64,000 nt of DNA, taken from contig NZ_SPEY01000095.1 of NCBI RefSeq assembly GCF_009360615.1, positions 1 to 64,000 on the forward strand. The letters run 5' to 3'. The stretch's first letter is position 1. Every line of letters begins with the position of its first letter. Shown piece after piece: positions 26,110 through 34,528 of this stretch. This DNA comes from Comamonas sp. GTDB lineage: Bacteria; Pseudomonadota; Gammaproteobacteria; Burkholderiales; Burkholderiaceae_C. The notes beneath the pieces were generated by a model. That model made no database searches. It was not told the origin of the DNA and saw nothing but the letters and a program-made list of their open reading frames with translations. Both the position numbers and the translations under genes were made by a program.

Positions 26110-26691
26110 GGATTGCTCCTGAGGTTGGTGGGCGGGAATAAAGGCCGCCGTTGCAGCAGCCAACAGGGAAAGGGGCCGCATCCCATGGATGCCGGGGTTG
26201 TTGGTCAATGCCCCCATATGGATGTCTTCAACGGAGCCATCCAAACGTGAGTACTCAAAGACGGGGGAGAAGTAGAGGTATTCCTCGGCATCGATGGCGG
26301 CGCGTGCCTTGGCCGTCAATGCGACTGCACCGAACAATCCCTGGCCGTCAACCCAGCGAAGCTCTTTCAGCCAGCCAGCGGCAGGAGCGGGCTGGCCGTT
26401 CTTTTCCTTGTGGATCGTCTGGTGCTCGTAGTCGATGACCACAGGCTGTTTACGGGCGGCGTGACGCGCAATGACCGCTTCAGCTTGGGTCGCGTCAATG
26501 CGCCAGGCGGGCACATCCAGCGCACGGCCGTCACCAGGCTTGAACTCGCCTGCTGGCGTGAACTGGATGAGAGTTAAGCCGTCCTCACCTGCAGCGGGGA
26601 TCTGATATGTGCACGCTGCAACGGCGATGCCTGCGGGTGCGGCACCGGTGCAGACTGCGATGAGGGAGGTTTTGGAAGGCATGCCCGCCAT
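25540..26691 (-). CDS. Mu gpI-like prohead protease with in-frame scaffold
   Basis: A 383-residue protein. The N-terminal part is the I-type protease (AEAVIARHAARKQPVVIDYEHQ, EYLYFSPVFEY, VEDIHMGALTNNPG, the last like the Mu gpI catalytic region). The C-terminal part is helical and scaffold-like. An internal GTG at 26109, with AGGAG six bases upstream, would start a 189-residue scaffold (Mu Z-like) in the same frame. It is preceded by a conserved 20-bp intergenic repeat. Confidence 0.87.
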   Translation of the reverse strand: MAGMPSKTSLIAVCTGAAPAGIAVAACTYQIPAAGEDGLTLIQFTPAGEFKPGDGRALDVPAWRIDATQAEAVIARHAARKQPVVIDYEHQTIHKEKNGQPAPAAGWLKELRWVDGQGLFGAVALTAKARAAIDAEEYLYFSPVFEYSRLDGSVEDIHMGALTNNPGIHGMRPLSLLAAATAAFIPAHQPQEQSVNLLLKALLTALGLAENTSEEAAIAALTALGPIKPLQDRSVAVCSALNLPADATPEALTAACTSLRTAAPDPGKFVPIDVVNKMQAQLAVLTAQQQSDQVEKLIQPALEDGRLMPFQEAWARDLGKTNIAQLTAFLDTAKPIAALTSTQTGGLPPSGTAKGDGQLSAAELAVCTALGMSPEEYKAGAAA

Positions 26692-26712
26692 GGTCGGCGG
26701 GCGGGGCTGCGC

Positions 26713-26732
26713 GGTCTTTTGGCCGAGGGCAC
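26713..26732 (-). repeat. 20-bp intergenic repeat, copy 1
   Basis: GGTCTTTTGGCCGAGGGCAC on the plus strand is identical to 34999-35018. This copy lies 21 bp upstream of the protease start. On the transcribed strand it forms the distal arm of an imperfect hairpin (GGCCGTGGCACA with TGTGCCCTCGGCC). Confidence 0.75.
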
Positions 26733-26754
26733 AAGATGTGCCACGGCCGGGTGA

Positions 26755-27231
26755 TCAGTCGGGCAGACCGTTCATCTTGCGGTGCAGCCAGTCCTGGACG
26801 ATGGCCAGGACTTCGGCATTGTCCTCGTCAGACACGCCCAAAAATTGTCGCGGCGGCATATTGCCATTGATGCCGCTCCCATTGCCACCCGCATTGTGGA
26901 TGGCTGCATACACGCGGTTGCTGCCCCAAGCCACGGTGTCAGCGGCAAGCACCTGGGACTGGATGTACCGCCGCAGGTAAGCGTTGAGCGTCAGGATCAG
27001 GCTGGTGTTCTTCTTTTTGCGCTTGATGTAGCCAGGCGACAAAGGCTTCCAGGCGACGCCTTGTGGATCTGTCTGGGAGGTGAAGCGCTGTTGCGTGCTG
27101 CCCTGGAAGTACTCGCCCAGGCGGTACATCAGCGGCGTCGTGTCCGGGCTTTCTGCCAAGTCCTGCAGATTGCGCAGCAGTTGGTCATCGCTGGCTGTGA
27201 CGGTAATTCTTGCGCCGGTAAGGGTGGCCAT
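26755..27231 (-). CDS. Virion morphogenesis protein (Mu gpG-like)
   Basis: A 158-residue protein of the phage virion morphogenesis family: an N-terminal TGARITVTASDDQLLRNL segment, then GEYFQGSTQQRF, the WKPLSPGYIKRKKKN motif and PPRQFLGVSDED near the C-terminus. In Mu, gpG functions in head or tail completion. It follows the gp30-like head gene in the canonical Mu order. Confidence 0.87.
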   Translation of the reverse strand: MATLTGARITVTASDDQLLRNLQDLAESPDTTPLMYRLGEYFQGSTQQRFTSQTDPQGVAWKPLSPGYIKRKKKNTSLILTLNAYLRRYIQSQVLAADTVAWGSNRVYAAIHNAGGNGSGINGNMPPRQFLGVSDEDNAEVLAIVQDWLHRKMNGLPD

Positions 27232-27309
27232 GGTGCTTCCTGGCAGTCATCGTAGAATGGGTTCGTCACGTAGAAGGCAGCGCCTCTGTCCACCGACCCT
27301 GCGTGATAC

Positions 27310-27342
27310 GGCCAGCCGGAGAGCGCTCCGCTGGCCTTTTTT
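27310..27342 (+). terminator. Strong plus-strand hairpin with T-run after the gp30-like gene
   Basis: GGCCAG and CCGGAG (27310-27321) pair with CTCCG and CTGGCC (27326-27336), and six T residues follow on the plus strand. The T-run overlaps the TAA of the minus-strand gp30-like gene. It has terminator form only for plus-strand (antisense) transcription; on the sense strand there is no U-run. Confidence 0.55.
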
Positions 27343-28588
27343 ATTCCTGGTCTTCCTGCAGGCGTCGATACAGGTTCACGCCCACACGCCAGTCAGCCTC
27401 ACTTTGCCCTGTGCCGGGGAATGTGGTCACACCAGCCCAGCCATCGCTGCCGACTTCAAACACGGCCAATGCTGGCGTTTCTTCGCCCTCCACCTGAAAC
27501 CTTGCGATGTAGCGGCGGCGCACCACGGACTTTTGCAGGGCGTGCATCCACTCAAGGCGCACCCAGATCTCGTCAGGGTCCTGCAGGGCCTGGGCCAGCA
27601 AGGGCATGAAGACCTCGCGGCCGCGCTTGGTGGCCTTGATGTTGCCTTTGGCATCGGTAAACAGCTCTGCGCCCACCACCAGGCGCTCGCCGATCACATC
27701 CTGGTAGACGGCAGGCTGGGTGAGCGTGGCTCCAAACTTGGCCAGGTAGGCGCTTGCGTAGTCTTCGGCCGGGAGGCCCGCAGGCAACAAGTCCGTAGCA
27801 GCGAACGGACGCGCTGGGGGCAAAGGCCAGTCTGGGCGCTGGTTGGGCAGACCGTGGCCACCCGCACTGCCAGGCACGGGGGGATCTGGCCGCTCTGGTG
27901 GGATGGCACTGCGCAGGCGGGCATTGCCTGGCGAGTACTCAAAGCCGGGGTCAATGCCCTCTGGCACCTTGACCGTGCGCGGGCCGTTGGGACTGCGCAC
28001 GCCAATGATGTGCTCCGCATACTTGACCTCGGGGGCCTGGTCAGGCCCGGTTTTGCCCAGCTTTTCCAGGTCGCGGCTCCACAAGCCCTTGACCTTGCAC
28101 TCGCAGCCCCAGCCATTGGGTGGAAAGTAGAGCTTCCACCATGGGTTGTCGCGTTCCAGCACCAAGCCATGTAGCGCAACGTGATGAGGACGCGGATGCG
28201 CCACCCAGTCGCTGTGTTCGTACTGCCAGTACGGCGCGTGCTGCAGCTGCTCCCAGCGGCCCGCCGCATAGCTGGTGGAAAGGTTGGTGTCGTAGATGAC
28301 GCGGCTGCGCCAGTTGCGGCCGCCGTTGTAGTCCCAGCCGTGCTTGGCCACGATGCGGTCAAAGTCGCGGCGAAACTCTTCCAGCGTGGTGCCGTCCACG
28401 ATGGCCTTTTCCACGGCCGTGCGGAAGTCCGAGACGATGGCGTCACGGTTGGCACCCGCCACCACAAACGCATAGTCGTGCTCCTGGGTGTAGATGTCCG
28501 TCCAGGCCGTGGTGGGCAGGTTCAACTTGCGTTGAAAAAAGCCAATCTGCTCCCTGAAGGGCAAGGCCCCAAACGCAGCGCTGGCCAT
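27341..28588 (-). CDS. Mu gp30-like minor head protein with C-terminal PBECR-type domain
   Basis: A 415-residue protein. The N-terminal two-thirds is the SPP1 gp7/Mu F head-morphogenesis domain (RVIYDTNLSTSYAAGRWEQL, the HPRPHHVALHGLVLERDNPW segment and the PPNGWGCECKVKGL Cys-containing loop). The last 120 residues (AVYQDVIGERLVVGAELF onward to FPGTGQSEADWRVG) resemble the PBECR2 domain, a predicted barnase/EndoU/RelE-like nuclease fused to such head proteins. The start overlaps the portal stop by one base. Confidence 0.85.
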   Translation of the reverse strand: MASAAFGALPFREQIGFFQRKLNLPTTAWTDIYTQEHDYAFVVAGANRDAIVSDFRTAVEKAIVDGTTLEEFRRDFDRIVAKHGWDYNGGRNWRSRVIYDTNLSTSYAAGRWEQLQHAPYWQYEHSDWVAHPRPHHVALHGLVLERDNPWWKLYFPPNGWGCECKVKGLWSRDLEKLGKTGPDQAPEVKYAEHIIGVRSPNGPRTVKVPEGIDPGFEYSPGNARLRSAIPPERPDPPVPGSAGGHGLPNQRPDWPLPPARPFAATDLLPAGLPAEDYASAYLAKFGATLTQPAVYQDVIGERLVVGAELFTDAKGNIKATKRGREVFMPLLAQALQDPDEIWVRLEWMHALQKSVVRRRYIARFQVEGEETPALAVFEVGSDGWAGVTTFPGTGQSEADWRVGVNLYRRLQEDQE

Positions 28589-30174
28589 CAGAGGGCTCCC
28601 GCTTCCTGCAACACCTCATAGCGCCCGGCCAGTTGCGCGGCCGCCATGGCCTCGCCCATGGCCAGGGCGAACTGGTCCTGCGTCATGTTGGGGATGAGCT
28701 GCTCCAGGCCGTCGCGGATCTGCTCCAGACTGCCTGCAGATTCGACCAGTTTGCGAATTTGCGCAAACCAGGGGCTGGTGGCTTGCTGTACGTTGCTGGC
28801 CAGCTGTGGCTGCATGGTCTGGGCCACGGTCAGGGGCTGGGCAGCAGGGGCAGGCAGAACAGCGGTCAGAGCTGCCGTGCCCGTGGGGGCCGCCTGGACC
28901 ACGGGCGTCACCCCAAGCACCACCTGGCCAGGCTGAGGCATGGGGATACCCAGCTTCTGATTAGCCCAGTCCTGCGGAACCTGCACACCGATGCCCACCA
29001 GCTTGGGCAACGCTTCGGACAGCACCTGGATGTCTTCAGTCTCGCCTGTGATCAGCCCGAAGCGTGGGCAGCGCTTGATGCCATCGGGTGCCAGGCCGTT
29101 CATGGCCGCAATGGCATAGACCAGGTCGCGGGTGATCGTGGCGTTGAGCTGGCGGATATCGCCGTCCCGCAGATCCTTGCGCACTTCGTTGTGCACATTG
29201 CCCAGGGCATTGGTGCTGGCCGCGCCATCTGCGCCGCTGGTCAGCGTGCCGCCCAGGATGACCTTGGACTGGTTGCGCTCGCACCAGCTGATCATCAGCT
29301 CAAAGGCCTTGGGGTCGCCGGTGGCAGCGTCCTTGAAGTCAATCAGCATCCCCTCGGGGATGATGCCGGCCGCATTGTGGCCAATGCCCACCAGGGCACG
29401 CAGGAGCGTGGCCTTCTCGCGCTCGCTGGCATTGGGCGGGTACTTGCCCAGGCGCACGGGGATGCCGTAGATCTCCAGAAACTCGGCCAGGTCGCCCACG
29501 CTGTAGTTCTTGAAGAGGTAGGTCCAGACCAACTGGCGGAACAAAGCTGTGCGCTCCAGGTAGCCGCTTTTGGCCTTGTGGATGTGGGTGACCCAGCCAA
29601 AGGGGTTGAGGGCTTCGCCTTGGATCCCTTGCCCGTCCGTAGTGTTGGAGCGCAGGCGCAGCTCCTGCCGGTAGCCACGGTGCAACTGGAACCAGGACTG
29701 AGGCCGGTGCGTGAGGGTCTTCGGGAGCCAGAAGCCCTCGACCCGATGCCATTCGATTTCAAGGCATGCAAAGCCTTTTCCGATGGCGTCGGTCGCATCA
29801 AAGATCACGTCCTCAAAGTCGGGGATGGACTGCACCAGCTCGCCCAACTGCTCGGCGTTGCGCTTTTCCAGGGCGCTGGCGTTGTCGGGTGCGGTGATCT
29901 CCCAGTCCAGAATCAGGGCGCGGCGGCGTTTGCCCATCTCGCTGGCAATGTGACCGTCCTTTTCTTCCATGTCCTCAAACAGGTCGAACTGGGCCGTGAG
30001 GTCACCTTGCTCGGCCGCGTCCAGGATGGTGGCCAGCTTTGAGGGTGTGAGGCCTCGGGTCGGGTGAGTCTGCAGTTCGCGCTGCAGATGGCCCAGCTGA
30101 GAGGTCTGCGGTGTGTCCACGCTGGCCAGGTCGATGGGCTGGCCGTCAGCGCCCAGAATCATGCTTTTTGCCAT
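28588..30174 (-). CDS. Portal protein (Mu gp29-like, DUF935)
   Basis: A 528-residue portal. DUF935 motifs include QFDLFEDMEEKDGHIASEMG, KRRRALILDWEI, WFQLHRGYRQELRLR, VWTYLFKNYSVGDLAEFLEI, YGIPVRLGKYP and GTLTSGADGAAS. The C-terminal 130 residues are Pro/Ala/Gln-rich then helical. It lies between the terminase and gp30-like genes as in Mu and forms the DNA-entry ring of the head. A 166-bp gap (30175-30340) without recognisable sites separates it from the terminase gene. Confidence 0.92.
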   Translation of the reverse strand: MAKSMILGADGQPIDLASVDTPQTSQLGHLQRELQTHPTRGLTPSKLATILDAAEQGDLTAQFDLFEDMEEKDGHIASEMGKRRRALILDWEITAPDNASALEKRNAEQLGELVQSIPDFEDVIFDATDAIGKGFACLEIEWHRVEGFWLPKTLTHRPQSWFQLHRGYRQELRLRSNTTDGQGIQGEALNPFGWVTHIHKAKSGYLERTALFRQLVWTYLFKNYSVGDLAEFLEIYGIPVRLGKYPPNASEREKATLLRALVGIGHNAAGIIPEGMLIDFKDAATGDPKAFELMISWCERNQSKVILGGTLTSGADGAASTNALGNVHNEVRKDLRDGDIRQLNATITRDLVYAIAAMNGLAPDGIKRCPRFGLITGETEDIQVLSEALPKLVGIGVQVPQDWANQKLGIPMPQPGQVVLGVTPVVQAAPTGTAALTAVLPAPAAQPLTVAQTMQPQLASNVQQATSPWFAQIRKLVESAGSLEQIRDGLEQLIPNMTQDQFALAMGEAMAAAQLAGRYEVLQEAGAL

Positions 30175-30340
30175 GTCGGCACCTCGCTTTGTGTTTTGCA
30201 GTTGGGCGTATGCAGCGCGCCTTCGGCGGGAAGACGTTTAGGCGCGTTTACAAGGCCCTGGATGCAGCAAACCGGGGGCATTGCATGTCCACCGGCTAAA
30301 AATCGCTTAAATCGCCGTTTTCGGGCTTGTCGGTTTTGCA

Positions 30341-32005
30341 TCACCAGCCCTCGTGTTCGATGAGCGGGAAGTCCAGGTCTTCGCGCATGTCACCGGCCTG
30401 CATGTTGTCGAAGCCTCTGGGGTGAGTTGGCACGGCGATGTAGCCGATGGGGGCGTGCAGGTTAAGCGTGGCAAACCAGCCCAACGCCAGCATGACGGCG
30501 CTGTCGCCGTGGCGCTGCAGTTCGGGGTCTTTCAAGTCATCGCGGCGTAACTTGCTGACCATGGGAACGCCTTCGACGTCTTCAATGGCCGTCAAGTCCT
30601 GGGCCATGTTGGCGTCTTTGGGTAAGTCCAGCATGCCGTCCTCAAAGCCTTGCAAGAACTTGGGCATCCAGGTGCTGTACCAAGCGCGGTTGAGTTTGAC
30701 CTGGTGCACATGTTCATGGCCAAACTCATCGGCAGTGACCTCGGCCAGTGCTTCACCGGAGCCGGTGGCGTCCATCGCCCCGCCGCAGCGATTGGGCAGC
30801 CTACGGATGGCGTAGTGGGTGATTTGCTTTTGCTGGGCGAAAGGCACCTTGTGCATTTCAATGACTACGCGGCATTGGCGGCGCAGGCCCAGTGTCAGAG
30901 CGTGGCCGCCCCAGCAGGAGAAGTCCCGGTGGCGTGCGTAGTCTTGGGAGAACACATGGCGCACGCTCGGGTCCAACGTGGCCAGCACCGGGTCTAGCTC
31001 GCGCTTGATCCAGTCGTCCACCCACGACTTGCGCTCCTCCATGTCTTTTTTGACGAAGTCGTCATTCAGTGCCAGCCGCACCACCAGCGTCTCTGGCAGC
31101 ACCATGGCGCGGTCTACCCACACACCGGGCAAGCGCACACCAGAGCCATCGCGAGGGATGGCGTCCAGCTCCTCGCGCATGGCAGCCTTGCGAACGCCAT
31201 AGCCGTTGCGAATCTTGGCGTACCACTTCTTCTTGCCCTCGGCCGTGGCTTCCTCGCCCTTCATCCAGCAGACGCGCTCGTACAGGCCGTTGGCCACGGC
31301 ATCGTCAAACGTGACCGTGTACACGGCCGCATCGTCGCCATAGCGCCCAGCCTCGATGTCGCGGCAGAACTGTGCAAATGGGTTGTTCTTGCCGTTGTGC
31401 GAGCTGATGACTGTGATCTGGCCGCCCCAGATCAGCAGAGCGGTCGCTGCATCCAGCACGCCCTGGACGTCCGGGTGGAATGCGGCTTCGTCAATGACCA
31501 CATGGCCCTGCAGGCCCCGGATATTGGCAGGACGGCTGGACAGCGCACAGACCTGAAACCCGCTGGCGAAGCGGATACGGTAGGCCGTGATGTGCTTGGT
31601 CTTGCCGGTCTCGGGGTCCTGGTCTTCAAACAGGAACTCTTCAATGTCCGACACGGAGCCCTGAGCGCGGGCAATGATCTGGGCAAACTTGGCCACATAG
31701 CCAATGGCCTCCAGGCCCTTTTCGCGGGTGTCACCGATGTAGTAGACGTTGTCGCCGCCCGCCACCTTGCTGGCAGCAGCCACCAGGGTCTTGCGCAGCA
31801 TGACTGCAAAGGTGATGCCTGTGCGGCGGCCCTTGGGAACGGCAACGATGGAGCGCTGCAGCTTCACCACCTCGCGTTGGTGCGCCATCAGCACGCCTTC
31901 GTCTAAGGGGTTGAAACCGGCCGGAATCTCCCGCACACGGGCGGGCAAATCGTCCCACTCGACAATACGGACGGTGCTGCTCAAGGGCTGGACGGTAGAT
32001 GCCAT
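30341..32005 (-). CDS. Terminase large subunit (Mu gp28-like)
   Basis: A 554-residue packaging ATPase/nuclease. A variant Walker A lies at about 55-66 (VAVPKGRRTGIT) and Walker B at 168-174 (HVVIDEA). The nuclease region includes FSQDYARHRDFSCWGG and GGAMDATGSGEALAE, with the expected acidic residues. It starts one base into the end of the small-subunit gene. It should drive headful packaging of phage DNA together with flanking host DNA, as in Mu. Confidence 0.92.
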   Translation of the reverse strand: MASTVQPLSSTVRIVEWDDLPARVREIPAGFNPLDEGVLMAHQREVVKLQRSIVAVPKGRRTGITFAVMLRKTLVAAASKVAGGDNVYYIGDTREKGLEAIGYVAKFAQIIARAQGSVSDIEEFLFEDQDPETGKTKHITAYRIRFASGFQVCALSSRPANIRGLQGHVVIDEAAFHPDVQGVLDAATALLIWGGQITVISSHNGKNNPFAQFCRDIEAGRYGDDAAVYTVTFDDAVANGLYERVCWMKGEEATAEGKKKWYAKIRNGYGVRKAAMREELDAIPRDGSGVRLPGVWVDRAMVLPETLVVRLALNDDFVKKDMEERKSWVDDWIKRELDPVLATLDPSVRHVFSQDYARHRDFSCWGGHALTLGLRRQCRVVIEMHKVPFAQQKQITHYAIRRLPNRCGGAMDATGSGEALAEVTADEFGHEHVHQVKLNRAWYSTWMPKFLQGFEDGMLDLPKDANMAQDLTAIEDVEGVPMVSKLRRDDLKDPELQRHGDSAVMLALGWFATLNLHAPIGYIAVPTHPRGFDNMQAGDMREDLDFPLIEHEGW

Positions 32006-32550
32006 CAGCGCACCCCCAGGAATTCCTTGACCCAGAAGTCCACTTGCTCTTGGCTCATGCCCTGGGTCTTGGCGATCTTTTCCAGGTTGCCTTGCTGCTC
32101 CTCGAGGAGCCTGCGGCGGGCATGCTCTTCAATGGCCTCGCGCTCTTTCAGGCTCATGGTGCGGGCCTGCATGGCGGCACGAGCGGCGCGGGCCAGCTCG
32201 GACACTTCCTTGATGCTGACCTTTGCGTTGCCATGCGCGTTCAACGCCGCATTTGTGGCCAGCGTGGTCACGGCCTGGGCGAGCAGTGCCCCGGCTTTGT
32301 CGCCTACGCCTTCACCCAGCTCGTCCACCAGAGCGGCCGAGGCCGTCTCAATCTCACGCATGCGCCCCATCATTTCGTCAAAGCCGACGCGGTAGCGGTG
32401 GATGCCGCTGCGGCTGATGTCGGCTGCGGGGTACTTGACGCGCATGGCATCCAGCAGCTCGTCCAGCGTGTGGCGGCCGTCGCGGATGAGCTTTTCGAGG
32501 AACTTTCGGGCCTCGGGGTCCAGGCGCGATACAGAAGACTTGCGGCCCAT
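32005..32550 (-). CDS. Terminase small subunit-like protein (DUF3486, Mu gp27-like)
   Basis: A 181-residue protein starting MGRKSSVSRLDPEARKFLEK at 32550. The N-terminal HTH-like segment (TLDELLDAMRVKYPAADISR, then SGIHRYRVGFDEM) and the long following helices are the DUF3486 pattern. It lies directly upstream of the large subunit. It probably recognises packaging-initiation DNA. Confidence 0.87.
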   Translation of the reverse strand: MGRKSSVSRLDPEARKFLEKLIRDGRHTLDELLDAMRVKYPAADISRSGIHRYRVGFDEMMGRMREIETASAALVDELGEGVGDKAGALLAQAVTTLATNAALNAHGNAKVSIKEVSELARAARAAMQARTMSLKEREAIEEHARRRLLEEQQGNLEKIAKTQGMSQEQVDFWVKEFLGVR

Positions 32551-32551
32551 A

Positions 32552-32845
32552 TCAGGCTCCGGGGCGCTTGACGCCAGGCTGGACGACGCGGCCCTTGGCC
32601 ACATCCATGCCGCGCTCGCTTAGCGTGGCCAGGAACACCGACTCGACTTCTTCAACCTTGAGCAGGCCTTGCTCTTCCAGCCAGCGCAAATCGGTCTTGA
32701 CCTGGTCGCGGCTGGGTGAGTGACCCCAGCGCTCCAGCAGCGTGCAGATGATGGAGCTGTTGCTCTTGTACGAGGGCAGCTCGGCCAGCGCCCGCAGGAT
32801 GACCAGGCGACGGTCTTCGGTAAGGACTTGGGCGTAGTTGCTCAT
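32552..32845 (-). CDS. Small winged-helix protein (Mu gp26-like position)
   Basis: A 97-residue protein with a winged-helix-like pattern (RRLVILRALAELPSYKSNSS, then RDQVKTDLRWLEEQGLL). Proteins of this type sit just upstream of the small terminase gene in Mu-like phages. A DNA-binding role is inferred. Confidence 0.75.
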   Translation of the reverse strand: MSNYAQVLTEDRRLVILRALAELPSYKSNSSIICTLLERWGHSPSRDQVKTDLRWLEEQGLLKVEEVESVFLATLSERGMDVAKGRVVQPGVKRPGA

Positions 32846-32854
32846 GTCTTGGCT

Positions 32855-33160
32855 CTATTTCGAGTTGTGGAGTAGATAGCTCTCGACACGCTCAAGCCCG
32901 CGTGCCATGGGGTCCATGCGCTGGCTGACGGCCTCGACAGAGCCCGCCAGCCTTGCCAGATTGGTGCCCAGCTCGTGCAGCTGCTGCTGGCTAGGAACCT
33001 GTTTCATCTGGGCTTCCAGTGTGGTGATGCGGGTGCGTAGGTCCAGCAGCTCGGCCGCACTGGCTGCCTGACGGCCCACGAACCAGGAATAGACGCCCAG
33101 CGCGGCCATGACCAGCCAACGCACGGCCTCGGAGCTGAATGTCATGTCGGAAAAATTCAT
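32855..33160 (-). CDS. DUF2730-type membrane-anchored coiled-coil protein
   Basis: A 101-residue protein with an N-terminal transmembrane helix (about 14-30, WLVMAALGVYSWFVG) followed by a heptad-rich helix (LLDLRTRITTLEAQMKQV and onward). This matches DUF2730 proteins found next to Mu-type lysis genes. Its start overlaps the zinc-finger gene stop. Confidence 0.75.
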   Translation of the reverse strand: MNFSDMTFSSEAVRWLVMAALGVYSWFVGRQAASAAELLDLRTRITTLEAQMKQVPSQQQLHELGTNLARLAGSVEAVSQRMDPMARGLERVESYLLHNSK

Positions 33161-33381
33161 GGTTTTGGCTGCTCAAAAATGGACTGGCACTTCACACACC
33201 GCTGGCAACCTGGCATTGCCCAGCGGCGGGCTTTGGGGATCTGGGCATCGCAGTCGATGCACTCTGTGGCCGAGTCGGCCATGGTCTTACCCACAAGGCC
33301 TGCGCGGCGCACCTGGTCTCGCAGCGCGTCCTCTCGCAACTGCAGCTCGCGGGCCTGGGCACGGTCAAAGAAGTCGGTCAA
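33157..33381 (-). CDS. TraR/DksA-type C4 zinc-finger protein
   Basis: A 74-residue protein. Four cysteines in two pairs (CIDC and CVKC, 18 residues between) form the TraR/DksA zinc finger. The N-terminal helix (FFDRAQARELQLREDALRDQ) matches small phage-encoded members. TraR-like proteins bind RNA polymerase in its secondary channel and could retune host transcription during phage growth. Overlaps the spanin gene by four bases. Confidence 0.87.
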   Translation of the reverse strand: MTDFFDRAQARELQLREDALRDQVRRAGLVGKTMADSATECIDCDAQIPKARRWAMPGCQRCVKCQSIFEQPKP

Positions 33382-33905
33382 TCTGCAGCTCCTACGGCGG
33401 GCTGCAGGGGCTGTCCTGCGTGGCAGACGCTGACTGCGAACTGCTGCAGTCCTGCGACTTGGTCTCGGAGCTGGTCAGCCTCTGCAGCCAGGTCGACAAA
33501 CGCTTCTGCGCTTTCTCCGAATAGCTCTCGGGCGGTGGCGGCTTCGCCAGCGCAGGCGGTAAGGCCGGGATCTCCATCTGGGTAAGGATTGGCGCGGGAT
33601 TTGAGGCGGGCAAGCTCTGCGCGCAAGCTGCGCAAAGCAGCGGCAGCAGAGTCAGCAGCAGCCTGGCTGGCCGCAGCGCGTTCGGTTTGGTCATGGGCGA
33701 CTTTCTCGGCATTGCGTTGGCGCAGGGTGTTGCCTGCAGCGGTGACCTGGCTGCGCAGGCGTTCCTGGTCGTCCCAGGCCTTTTGCACGCGACCTGCGCC
33801 TTGGGCATCACCTTGGGCGATCAAATGGTCCTGGTACAGGCCGAAGCCCCAGTAAGCTGCGGCCACCACCAGAGCCACCAGCAGATAGCGCGCTGCGGGC
33901 TTCAT
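33378..33905 (-). CDS. Rz-like i-spanin (DUF2514 type)
   Basis: A 175-residue protein with an N-terminal membrane anchor (about 6-24) and a long periplasmic Ala/Gln/Arg/Glu-rich coiled coil. It overlaps the endolysin gene by four bases and contains a second spanin gene (33392-33694) in another frame. It should disrupt the outer membrane in the last step of lysis. Confidence 0.85.
   Translation of the reverse strand: MKPAARYLLVALVVAAAYWGFGLYQDHLIAQGDAQGAGRVQKAWDDQERLRSQVTAAGNTLRQRNAEKVAHDQTERAAASQAAADSAAAALRSLRAELARLKSRANPYPDGDPGLTACAGEAATARELFGESAEAFVDLAAEADQLRDQVAGLQQFAVSVCHAGQPLQPAVGAAD
33392..33694 (-). CDS. Rz1-like o-spanin lipoprotein embedded in the Rz gene
   Basis: A 100-residue product starting MTKPNALRPA at 33694, entirely inside the Rz gene in another frame. 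It has a basic N-terminus, a hydrophobic segment (LLLTLLPLLCAAC) with candidate lipidation cysteines and a proline-rich mature part (PALPPALAKPPPP), the hallmarks of Rz1. The residue at -3 is not the usual Leu for one of the two cysteines, so the lipidation site is uncertain. Confidence 0.72.
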   Translation of the reverse strand: MTKPNALRPARLLLTLLPLLCAACAQSLPASNPAPILTQMEIPALPPALAKPPPPESYSEKAQKRLSTWLQRLTSSETKSQDCSSSQSASATQDSPCSPP

Positions 33906-34525
33906 AGGCCAGGCCCCCAGCTCAGATAGCGCGGCTGCAGCTCGACCAGGATGCGCTGGGGGTAGCCGAGGTTTTCACGGCAATGGACGGCCGCGCGGCG
34001 GGCTTTGCCGCAGGCCGCATCTACTTGCTGCCGTGTGGGCTGGGCGGCCCCGAAAACCGCTGCTTCACGTTGCCAATGGCCAAGCCCGCCGTTGTAGCCG
34101 CGCAGGGCCACCCACATGCGGTCGTAAGCGCCGTAGTGAGTGGGCGTGCGGTCGTAGAGGTATTTGTCGTAGCCGACCAGGGCGCGCAAGGCCCAGGTGG
34201 TGTTGTGAGGCTGGCAGTCGGCCGGAGCCAGCTTGTTCAGCTCGCACCACCAGGAAGCAGTTGCAGGCATGAACTGGCCCAATCCACGAGCACCAACACG
34301 GCTGACGGCCTCGGGCTTCCAGGCAGATTCCTGGTGTACCTGTGCGGCGAAGACTGCCACCGGGGCACCCAAGCCCCAGATGGAGTTGGCAGTGCGTACC
34401 AGCAACGCCCTATGCGGCTGGGCGGCAGCTGGCACCTGGGCCTGCGCGCTGCGGCAGTAACCCAGCGCGGCCGAGAGCACCGCCACGCCTACCAGGATGG
34501 CAGCACGGATATGACGGCTGTGCAT
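33902..34525 (-). CDS. Lytic transglycosylase endolysin (SLT family)
   Basis: A 207-residue enzyme with an N-terminal signal or signal-arrest sequence (about 1-29) and the SLT core: catalytic E66 in HQESAWKP, then RVGARGLGQFMPATA and the LRGYNGG motif. It should cleave peptidoglycan glycan strands. It is flanked by the holin-like gene and the spanin genes, completing a lysis cassette. Confidence 0.9.
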   Translation of the reverse strand: MHSRHIRAAILVGVAVLSAALGYCRSAQAQVPAAAQPHRALLVRTANSIWGLGAPVAVFAAQVHQESAWKPEAVSRVGARGLGQFMPATASWWCELNKLAPADCQPHNTTWALRALVGYDKYLYDRTPTHYGAYDRMWVALRGYNGGLGHWQREAAVFGAAQPTRQQVDAACGKARRAAVHCRENLGYPQRILVELQPRYLSWGPGL

Positions 34526-34528
34526 GGC

